Shown: positions 6,399 to 12,418 of the stretch, piece after piece
How the letters are laid out: every line of letters begins with the position of its first letter
How positions within the stretch are numbered: position 1 is the first letter of the stretch
From: Desulfobacteraceae bacterium
Lineage (GTDB): Bacteria; Desulfobacterota; DSM-4660; Desulfatiglandales; Desulfatiglandaceae
DNA length: 13,880 bases
Assembly: GCA_011048855.1 (NCBI GenBank)
Contig: DSCZ01000397.1
Span: forward strand, 1-13,880
Reading direction: 5' to 3'
Translations under genes and position numbers: made by a program
The notes under the pieces: generated by a model
What the model was told of the DNA's origin: nothing
Database searches by the model: none
What the model saw: only the letters and a program-made list of their open reading frames with translations

Positions 6399-7376
6399 AT
6401 GGATGCCGACGACAAAATTTTTGATAAATTTCAGGTTCATATAGACAAAATAAACCTCGAACTTCATGATGTCCTGACCTCGAAAGAGCCCCTTGCAAAG
6501 GAGATGGGCTGTTATGCGCTGCTGGGTCGCGGCAAACGTTTGAGGCCCTTGCTTTTCGTGCTGTGCGCTGAACTCTGCGGTTACAAGGGGGAAGATACAT
6601 ATAGACTTTCGACCCTTTTTGAATATGTGCATGCAGCTTCTCTTCTGCACGATGATGTGCTGGACAATGCTGAGGTAAGGCGGAGAAGGCCCTCTGTCAA
6701 TCACCTGTGGGGGAACCATGCTGCGGTGATCGCCGGTGATTTTTTATATTGCACGGCCTCGTCTATAAGTCTCAGGGCCAACAACATGGATTTTTTCAGG
6801 ATCCTTGCTGAAACGACCACGCGTATGACCGAAGGTCAGATCCTGGAAATGACGAATACCGGGAATTTGTCCCTAAGCAGAGAGGATTACTTCAAAATAA
6901 TCACCTTTAAGACCGCCGAATTGATATCGGCGGCCTGTGCTTCGCCGGCTTTACTGGCCGGAGTGGATTCCGATACCGTAGAGGCCCTTGTAAGATTCGG
7001 AATCAATATGGGAATCGCGTTTCAGCTTATAGACGATCTTCTCGATTATACATCTTCGGAACTGGTTTTTGGAAAGCCTGTCGGGAAAGACCTCAGGGAA
7101 GGAAAAGTTACGCTGCCATTGATCTATACTCTGGAAAAATCCAGAGATGACGAAAAGGCCATGATAATTAAATCGTTCGGGCAGCGTTCGTCCGAAAAAC
7201 CGGACTATGAGTATGTGATAGATCTGGTGAGGCGGTGTGGTTCGCTCGACAGGGTTTATTCGGAAGCCGGTGAATATTCCAGGCGGGCAGCCGGATGCCT
7301 CGAGATGTTTCGGGCCTGCCCGGCCAGGGAAAGCCTTCTTGAAATTAACGAATATATCATTGAGAGAAGCTATTGA
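6399..7376 (+). CDS. Polyprenyl diphosphate synthase (long-chain, trans type)
   Basis: A 325-residue cytoplasmic enzyme that extends allylic diphosphates with isopentenyl diphosphate to make the isoprenoid side chain of a quinone, probably menaquinone in an anaerobe. The family signatures are complete: GKRLRP (about residues 45-50), the first aspartate-rich motif HDDVLD (DDVLD at 85-89) followed by a basic RRRRP, and the second motif IDDLLD (DDLLD at 212-216) followed by GKPVGKDLREGK. The residue five before the first motif is Ala80, small, as in octaprenyl-type synthases and unlike short-chain farnesyl or geranylgeranyl enzymes, so a long product is likely. No Shine-Dalgarno is visible and a stop codon lies just upstream in frame, so translation may be coupled to the lipoprotein gene 14 bases before. 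The next gene starts nine bases after its stop. IspB/HepT-like naming is avoided because chain length is unproven. Confidence 0.93.
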   Translation: MDADDKIFDKFQVHIDKINLELHDVLTSKEPLAKEMGCYALLGRGKRLRPLLFVLCAELCGYKGEDTYRLSTLFEYVHAASLLHDDVLDNAEVRRRRPSVNHLWGNHAAVIAGDFLYCTASSISLRANNMDFFRILAETTTRMTEGQILEMTNTGNLSLSREDYFKIITFKTAELISAACASPALLAGVDSDTVEALVRFGINMGIAFQLIDDLLDYTSSELVFGKPVGKDLREGKVTLPLIYTLEKSRDDEKAMIIKSFGQRSSEKPDYEYVIDLVRRCGSLDRVYSEAGEYSRRAAGCLEMFRACPARESLLEINEYIIERSY

Positions 7377-7385
7377 GAGAGAATT

Positions 7386-9962
7386 ATGGGAACTGTATTG
7401 GCGGTCGACCGGAATCCTGAGACGATTTCGGCTGTAATTGCTGCATTGTCGAGCGCTATTCCCGGCACATCGGTGGTGAATGTCGGCTCCGCGGCTGAGG
7501 CTGCGCGCGAACTGGCAGGCAACGGTTGCGATTTTGTAGTTGTGAACAGGGAGTCTCTCGGCGAAGAGGCTATGGAAATATGCAGGAATTTGAAGAAGGA
7601 TGCCTGTACGCGAAACCTGCCGGTCATCATGCTGGTGGCAGGCGAAGGAGGAGCAGCGGCTTCGATGCCTACATCCTCTACATCCTGCGCAGACGTGTTG
7701 ATGACTCTTCCGATTAATGAAAAAGATATCGCCGATCAGGCCCGGGCATTCCATCGCGCTGCCGCCGGAGGTGACCTGGCCTCGGAAAACAGGGCTCTCA
7801 GGAGGATACTCGGGGAGAAGATCAGGTCACTTAGAGAGCGCACATACGAGCATGACAAAAGGGTCAAGGAGCTTAACTGCCTTTACGGTATTTCCGAGCT
7901 CCGGGAACGGCCTGGAATAACTATAGAAGGAATCCTTCAGGGGGTGGCTGAGCTGATTCCGCCATCCTGGCAGTATCCCGAAATCACGTGTGCCCGCGTC
8001 ATAATGGGGTACCAGGAATTCAAGACCAGTAATTTCCGGGAAACACCCTGGAAGCAGAGCTGTGATATCCATGTCCACGGCGAGTGGGCTGGAAAATTGG
8101 AAGCCTATTATCTCGAATGCCCTGAGAGCGGAAAAATGCCTTTCCTCGAGCAGGAGGATTATCTGCTGGGAGCGATCGCCGAAAGGCTCGGGAAAATCGC
8201 TGAAAGGGTGCAGGCTGAAGAAGCTTTAAGGGTTGAGCGAGACAATATCCTTTCGATCTTGATGTCGATGGACGACGGGGTTTACAAAGTCAGCGATCAA
8301 TTTGTGATAGAATACACCAACCCCGCCCTGGAACGTGAATTCGGCCCACTGGACGGTCGCCTGTGCTACAATTATTTCAAAGGCCGGTCCACACCCTGCG
8401 AAGAATGTATGCTCGATCGCGTTGTGGTGGGCAGAGGGAAAGTCCGGAGAGAGTGGTTTTTCCAGTGCAACGGCAGAACCTATGACGTAGTATCTACTCC
8501 TTTGACCAACGCTGATGGCAGTGTTTCGAAGCTCTCTATCCTGAGGGATGTAAGTGCCCTGGTCAAGGCACAGAAGGCGCTTGAGGAGAGGGAAAGGCTT
8601 TACAGGAGTGTTACCGAATTCATCGCTGACGGCGCCGTCATGGTTCAGGAAGGTTTGATCCTTTTCGCGAATCATTCGTTTACCGAGGTGTTTGAATACG
8701 GCATCGATGAGCTGCGTGGTATGAGGACAACAGACCTTTTCGCTGTTGAGTTTCGGGATTTGTTCCGACGGGTCTTTGACCCGGGCGAACAGGATGAAAC
8801 ACTGGGTGGTGCCCTCAGAGGCGTTTGTGTGAGGAAAAGCGGCAGAGAATTCTGGGTTTCGGTTCACAGGAGCCTGATCGATCTCAAGAACAAACCGGCG
8901 ATTCTTGCAACTATGAGGGATGTAACCGAGGAAGTCCACTGGGAGATGTCGATCCAGGAGGAGTCCGAGTATCTCCGGCGTGAGAATATCAAGCTGAAAT
9001 CCAGCATCAAGGAACGTTACAAGTTTGGTAGAATAGTCGGCAAGAGCCCCCCTATGCAGAAGGTTTATGAACTTATTCTCAAGGCGGCCGGCTCTGATGT
9101 CAATGTGCTTATTCTGGGTGAATCCGGAACCGGAAAGGAGCTTGTTGCACGGGCTGTTCACGAGATGAGCGCACGGGCCGGAAAACCTTTCATCCCGGTC
9201 AACTGCGGCGCGATACCGGAAAGTCTTGTCGAAAGCGAATTCTTCGGACATCGGCGTGGAGCTTTTACCGGTGCCCATATCGATAAGACGGGGTACCTGG
9301 AATCGGCCAACGGCGGCACCCTTTTCCTGGACGAGGTGGGGGAGCTTGGAGTGAACATGCAGGTCAAGCTGCTGAGATCGTTCGAGGCGGGGGTTTACAC
9401 GCCGGTCGGCGATACCCAGGAGCGCTATTCCAGGCTCCGGCTGATAGCCGCCACCAACCGTGACTTTAATGCCATGGTGGGTTCCGGCCAGATCCGTCAG
9501 GATTTCTATTACCGGATAAGCATTCTGCCTATTGTGCTTCCCCCGCTCCGTGAAAAGAAAGAAGACATCCCGCTGCTCGTGGAACATTTTCTTCGTTTGT
9601 ACTTCAAGGGCAAAAAAATTCCATCGATACCGGCTAAGGTAATGGACATGTTTTACATGCACAACTGGCCGGGAAATGTTCGGGAACTGCAGGGGGTGAT
9701 CCAACGTTACCTGGCAGTGGGAAATTTCCATTTTCTCTCTCCCAAGAACATGGGGCTCAAGAATTGGGAGGAGGAAGAAGAGGAAACCTTGGCGGAGCAA
9801 CCGATGCAGGTCGGCGAACTGCGCGGGGCTCTAGAGGATTTCGAGAAACGTTTTATAAAGAATGCTCTGGACCAATGCCGCTGGCACCGGGGGAAAACTG
9901 CCGGGTTGCTGGGGGTGGATCCAAAAACCCTGTATACGAAAATGCAAAAACTCGGTCTTTAA
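7386..9962 (+). CDS. Sigma-54 enhancer-binding regulator with pseudo-receiver, GAF-like and two PAS domains
   Basis: An 858-residue NtrC-family transcriptional activator. In order: a receiver-like domain (about 1-120) with Asn54 where the phosphorylated Asp should be and no KP lysine; a coiled coil (about 133-165); a GAF-like domain (about 165-275); PAS 1 (about 286-394) with C327, C338 and C341; PAS 2 (about 403-515); a helical linker; an AAA+ domain with Walker A GESGTGKE (578-585), an intact sigma-54 contact loop GAFTGA (625-630), Walker B GGTLFLDE (643-650), sensor AATNRDF and PGNVRELQ; and a Fis-type helix-turn-helix at the end (about 816-858). It should hydrolyse ATP to open sigma-54 promoters in response to an intracellular signal read by the PAS/GAF modules rather than by phosphorylation. 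It is last in a three-gene set, nine bases after the polyprenyl synthase. A sigma-54-type promoter lies about 185 bases downstream, before the receiver gene and sat. Confidence 0.94.
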   Translation: MGTVLAVDRNPETISAVIAALSSAIPGTSVVNVGSAAEAARELAGNGCDFVVVNRESLGEEAMEICRNLKKDACTRNLPVIMLVAGEGGAAASMPTSSTSCADVLMTLPINEKDIADQARAFHRAAAGGDLASENRALRRILGEKIRSLRERTYEHDKRVKELNCLYGISELRERPGITIEGILQGVAELIPPSWQYPEITCARVIMGYQEFKTSNFRETPWKQSCDIHVHGEWAGKLEAYYLECPESGKMPFLEQEDYLLGAIAERLGKIAERVQAEEALRVERDNILSILMSMDDGVYKVSDQFVIEYTNPALEREFGPLDGRLCYNYFKGRSTPCEECMLDRVVVGRGKVRREWFFQCNGRTYDVVSTPLTNADGSVSKLSILRDVSALVKAQKALEERERLYRSVTEFIADGAVMVQEGLILFANHSFTEVFEYGIDELRGMRTTDLFAVEFRDLFRRVFDPGEQDETLGGALRGVCVRKSGREFWVSVHRSLIDLKNKPAILATMRDVTEEVHWEMSIQEESEYLRRENIKLKSSIKERYKFGRIVGKSPPMQKVYELILKAAGSDVNVLILGESGTGKELVARAVHEMSARAGKPFIPVNCGAIPESLVESEFFGHRRGAFTGAHIDKTGYLESANGGTLFLDEVGELGVNMQVKLLRSFEAGVYTPVGDTQERYSRLRLIAATNRDFNAMVGSGQIRQDFYYRISILPIVLPPLREKKEDIPLLVEHFLRLYFKGKKIPSIPAKVMDMFYMHNWPGNVRELQGVIQRYLAVGNFHFLSPKNMGLKNWEEEEEETLAEQPMQVGELRGALEDFEKRFIKNALDQCRWHRGKTAGLLGVDPKTLYTKMQKLGL

Positions 9963-10011
9963 ATACCGAAAATCGGGCAATTCCTCCTGAAATATTATTG
10001 TATAATCTTTT

Positions 10012-10022
10012 AAGCAACTTAC
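10012..10022 (+). repeat. Direct repeat copy 1, AAGCAACTTAC (candidate enhancer site)
   Basis: First copy of an 11-base sequence found again at 10121-10131. The core AAG-CAA-CTT is a short dyad, extended here to TAAG-CAA-CTTA. It lies about 157 bases upstream of the start predicted for the sigma-54-type promoter, a distance usual for activator binding sites. Binding by the adjacent regulator is inference. Confidence 0.45.
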
Positions 10023-10042
10023 CTTCCATAATCTTCGAATGA

Positions 10043-10073
10043 TCGGGTGTTAATGCCCGACTCCGTTCTTTTT
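10043..10073 (+). terminator. Weak intrinsic terminator after the sigma-54 regulator gene
   Basis: TCGGG (10043-10047) pairs with CCCGA (10056-10060), plus a T-G pair, around a six-base loop. A T-rich stretch (TTCTTTTT, within 10066-10073) follows a few bases later. It probably ends the lipoprotein/polyprenyl synthase/regulator transcript, with some read-through possible. Confidence 0.5.
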
Positions 10074-10120
10074 GGTGCTGATTTATTTCCTTCTCTTCAA
10101 GTTAATATCACCAGTAAATC

Positions 10121-10131
10121 AAGCAACTTAC
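10121..10131 (+). repeat. Direct repeat copy 2, AAGCAACTTAC (candidate enhancer site)
   Basis: Second copy of the 11-base sequence, 109 bases from the first, with matching bases also in the flanks (TT two bases after each). It lies about 48 bases upstream of the predicted sigma-54 start, just before the -24 element. Confidence 0.45.
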
Positions 10132-10146
10132 ATTTTGACGGCCGGG

Positions 10147-10163
10147 TTGGCACAGGTGTTGCT
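10147..10163 (+). promoter_or_regulatory. Sigma-54 (-24/-12) promoter upstream of the receiver gene and sat
   Basis: TTGGCAC, five bases, then TTGCT matches the sigma-54 consensus YTGGCACG-N4-TTGCW except for one A in place of G. The invariant GG (10149-10150) and GC (10161-10162) are separated by exactly ten bases. Transcription would start near 10174, with a leader of about 45 bases before the ATG at 10219. An overlapping sigma-70 reading (TTGGCA, 18 bases, TATAGA) is possible but weaker. The gene for a sigma-54 activator lies immediately upstream. Confidence 0.75.
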
Positions 10164-10181
10164 GTGTACTTATAGAATATA

Positions 10182-10198
10182 GATTCAGACTTTGAATC
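10182..10198 (+). other. Leader hairpin GATTCA-N5-TGAATC
   Basis: GATTCA (10182-10187) and TGAATC (10193-10198) are perfect inverse copies with a five-base loop. It sits inside the predicted leader, four bases before the AAAGGA ribosome binding site (10202-10207) of the receiver gene. It could shape translation or be a DNA operator. Confidence 0.35.
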
Positions 10199-10218
10199 GG
10201 GAAAGGAAATCCTGTTGA

Positions 10219-10596
10219 ATGAATGTGCTGGTGGTGGAAAGCGAAGCTCCTTTGCTGTCAAATATAGCCGGGCTTGTTCAGGGGTGGGGGTACCATGCGA
10301 CGGCGGTTGGTTCGGGTCTGGAGGCCCTGTCCGTAGTACAACGCAAACCTTTCGACCTGGTGCTGCTGGATGTGTCATTGCCGGATATGGATTGCAGGGA
10401 GGTGATTTTGAAATTGAAGGAGACTCGTCCGGAAATCGGTATCGTCACCATGGCGTTCGAGAGCAGTGATAGACTGGAAAAGGAGATCAGGGCGTTGGGG
10501 ATAGTCTATTACATGTGCAAGCCGATAAGCCAGGAATCTCTAAAAGATATTTTGGACCATATATTTTTCAAGAAGCACAAAAATAAAAGTCGTTAA
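10219..10596 (+). CDS. Stand-alone receiver-domain response regulator
   Basis: A 125-residue protein consisting of a single CheY-like receiver and a short Lys-rich tail, with no output domain. The phospho-acceptor D51 (LLDVSLPDMD), T77 (IVTMAF) and K101 (MCKP) are present, so it should accept a phosphoryl group. The N-terminal acidic cluster reads E7-S8-E9 instead of the usual Asp pair, which may weaken Mg binding. It could relay phosphate, act as a sink, or regulate by protein contact. AAAGGA lies 11 bases before the ATG, a rather long spacing. It is the first gene after a sigma-54-type promoter and ends 57 bases before sat with no terminator between, so co-transcription with sat is likely. 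The partner kinase is not visible in the window. Confidence 0.87.
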   Translation: MNVLVVESEAPLLSNIAGLVQGWGYHATAVGSGLEALSVVQRKPFDLVLLDVSLPDMDCREVILKLKETRPEIGIVTMAFESSDRLEKEIRALGIVYYMCKPISQESLKDILDHIFFKKHKNKSR

Positions 10597-10653
10597 AATA
10601 ATATAAAAAATATAAACCTAATCTCGCAGTAATCATATTGAAAGGAGAATTTT

Positions 10654-11871
10654 ATGGCTCAGCTTATAGCACCTCATGGCAGGGAAGAGACCTTGATGCC
10701 TTTGTTGCTTGAGGGTGAGGCGCGTGAAGCCGAGGCCGAGCGCGCGAAAGGCCTCAAAATGGTTTCGATGACCACGCGGGAAACATCGGACCTTATCATG
10801 CTCGGGATCGGTGCCTTCACACCACTCAAAGGATTTATGGGAAAGGCGGACTGGCAGGGAGTCTGCGACAAATTTACAATGGAGGACGGGATCTTCTGGC
10901 CGATGCCGATCACGCTGTCCACGGATGATGAAAATGTCAACAAGGGGGATGAGGTGTCGCTTCTGGACAGCGAAACCGGTATGATCATCGGGACGATGCA
11001 GATAAGTGAGAAATACACTATCGACAAAGAGCACGAATGTAAGACGGTTTTCGGGACCAGAGACATTGATCACCCGGGAGTGGCCCAGGTAATGGCCCAG
11101 GGAAAATACAACCTGGCGGGCCCTGTGAAGGTGATCAGCGAGAGTTATTTCCCGGAACATTTTAAAGAGATTTATCAGCGTCCGGCTGAATCCCGCAAGG
11201 TTTTCGAGGAGTTGGGCTGGTCCCGGGTGGCTGCCTTGCAACTTCGCAACCCGATGCACCGTTCTCATGAATTTCTCGCGAAGATAGCCGTCGAAGTGAT
11301 GGACGGGGTTTATATCCATCAGCTCCTGGGGAAACTCAAGCCCGGTGACATTCCGGCCGACGTCCGGGTCCGTTCTGTTCAGGCTTTGGTGGACAACTGG
11401 TTCGTCAAGGGAACAGTGGTGCAGGGGGGGTTCCCGATGGAAATGCGCTACGCCGGACCGAGAGAAGCGCTTTTACATGCAGTTTTCCGGCAGAACTACG
11501 GTTGCAGCCATTTGATCGTCGGGCGGGACCATGCCGGGGTGGGAGACTATTACGGACCTTTCGACGCCCAGAAGATATTCAACGAAATCCCTGAAGGCGC
11601 CCTGAAATGTCAGAACCTGAATATCGACTGGACATTCCACTGCTATAAATGCATGGGGATGGCTTCGATGAGAACCTGTCCCCATGGGAAAGACGACCGC
11701 CTCCTGCTGTCCGGAACCCTGGTGCGCAAGACTCTGTCTGAGGGGGGAGAACTCCCGGCGGAATTTTCCAGGCCGGAAGTGGTTAAAATTCTTCAAAATT
11801 ACTATCAAAATCTGGAGGAAAAGGTGGAAGTGAAGCTGCATGGAGCGGCTACCGGCGATGTGAAGAAATAG
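10654..11871 (+). CDS. sat: Sulfate adenylyltransferase (ATP sulfurylase), dissimilatory type
   Basis: A 405-residue cytoplasmic enzyme that activates sulfate with ATP to adenosine 5'-phosphosulfate (APS) and pyrophosphate, the first step of dissimilatory sulfate reduction. The nucleotide-binding motif [11 protein letters not shown] (Q196, R198, N199, H202, H205) and the motif GRDHAG (290-295) are complete. Near the C-terminus lies a Cys/His cluster C330-x2-C333-x8-C342-x-H344, resembling the zinc-binding site known in some bacterial and archaeal ATP sulfurylases. Length fits the single-subunit Sat type, with no APS kinase or CysN/CysD-like parts. AAAGGAG lies seven bases before the ATG. The gene is followed after 93 bases by aprB and aprA on the same strand, the standard order in sulfate reducers. 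Reverse operation in sulfur oxidation is possible for the family but less likely here. Confidence 0.97.
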   Translation: MAQLIAPHGREETLMPLLLEGEAREAEAERAKGLKMVSMTTRETSDLIMLGIGAFTPLKGFMGKADWQGVCDKFTMEDGIFWPMPITLSTDDENVNKGDEVSLLDSETGMIIGTMQISEKYTIDKEHECKTVFGTRDIDHPGVAQVMAQGKYNLAGPVKVISESYFPEHFKEIYQRPAESRKVFEELGWSRVAALQLRNPMHRSHEFLAKIAVEVMDGVYIHQLLGKLKPGDIPADVRVRSVQALVDNWFVKGTVVQGGFPMEMRYAGPREALLHAVFRQNYGCSHLIVGRDHAGVGDYYGPFDAQKIFNEIPEGALKCQNLNIDWTFHCYKCMGMASMRTCPHGKDDRLLLSGTLVRKTLSEGGELPAEFSRPEVVKILQNYYQNLEEKVEVKLHGAATGDVKK

Positions 11872-11887
11872 GAATCATTGTGTCAGG

Positions 11888-11896
11888 AAGGAGGTG
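11888..11896 (+). promoter_or_regulatory. Orphan full-length Shine-Dalgarno in the sat-aprB gap
   Basis: AAGGAGGTG is a nine-base match to the 16S rRNA tail but has no ATG, GTG or TTG at a useful distance. The only frame it could serve without overlap would need a rare ATT at 11904. It lies 17 bases after the sat stop. aprB has its own AGGAGGTG at 11952-11959. It may be a relic of a lost gene, or a ribosome-binding or regulatory site. Confidence 0.4.
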
Positions 11897-11964
11897 TATC
11901 AGTATTTCTTTGAAAATTTATTTTTAGTCAAGTCCCTTAATTTGTTATTTCAGGAGGTGTTCTA

Positions 11965-12402
11965 ATGCCAAGTTATGTAATTGTTGATAAGTGTGACGGT
12001 TGCAAGGGGCAAGACAAAACCGCTTGCATGTATATCTGCCCCAACGATTTGATGGTGCTCGACAAGGATACGATGAAAGCTTACAACCGCGACCCCTCAA
12101 TGTGCTGGGAGTGCCAGTGCTGCGTCAAGATCTGCCCGCAGCAGGCCATGGATGTCCGCGGATACGCAGATTTCATTCCGCTCGGCGCGAGCTGTACCCC
12201 GCTTCGCGGATCAGAGGACATTATGTGGACAGTGAAATTCCGTGATGGATCGATCAAGCGCTTCAAGTTCCCTATACGGACCAACGCGGAAGGAACCGCC
12301 GAGCCATTGGGCGGCTACCCGGCACATGATGACCTGAACAACCCGGCTTTGGCCACCGAACCGGCATCGTTGGGTCTCGACGCCGTACCGGCATTGAAAT
12401 AG
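11965..12402 (+). CDS. aprB: Adenylylsulfate (APS) reductase, iron-sulfur beta subunit
   Basis: A 145-residue ferredoxin-like subunit that passes electrons to the FAD of AprA for reduction of APS to sulfite and AMP. Eight Cys for two [4Fe-4S] clusters are visible: C10-x2-C13-x7-C21-x3-C25 and C47-x2-C50-x2-C53-x3-C57, with an additional C52. The remainder (about 60-145) is the tail that in known structures wraps around the alpha subunit. Length is normal. AGGAGGTG (11952-11959) lies five bases before the ATG. The stop is followed after 16 bases by the aprA start, so the two subunits are made from one message. No clear promoter is seen in the AT-rich 93-base gap after sat, so transcription from sat or further upstream is likely. 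Electrons probably come from a Qmo complex encoded beyond the window. Confidence 0.97.
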   Translation: MPSYVIVDKCDGCKGQDKTACMYICPNDLMVLDKDTMKAYNRDPSMCWECQCCVKICPQQAMDVRGYADFIPLGASCTPLRGSEDIMWTVKFRDGSIKRFKFPIRTNAEGTAEPLGGYPAHDDLNNPALATEPASLGLDAVPALK

Positions 12403-12418
12403 AAAAGGAGGTGGAAAC

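Noticed and set aside
8226..9800. A 524-residue open frame on the - strand
   Set aside because: It is antisense to the sigma-54 activator gene, has no recognisable domains or ribosome binding site, and arises from the codon bias of the real gene, whose motifs are unmistakable.
10001..10006. TATAAT as a promoter -10 element downstream of the sigma-54 activator gene
   Set aside because: No -35 hexamer lies 16-18 bases upstream, and a terminator-like hairpin follows within 40 bases.
10117..10130. Possible IHF site overlapping repeat copy 2
   Set aside because: AATCAA is followed by TTA after five bases, not the four required by WATCAA-N4-TTR, so it is off by one.
10215..10469. A + strand frame overlapping the start of the stand-alone receiver gene
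   Set aside because: It is low-complexity and Gly-rich, and the overlapping frame from 10219 encodes a clear receiver domain.
9963..10653. Rex or HcpR operator (TTGTGA/TTAACAA-type palindromes) upstream of sat
   Set aside because: I searched by eye because such sites are expected near sat in some sulfate reducers. No convincing palindrome of these types was found.
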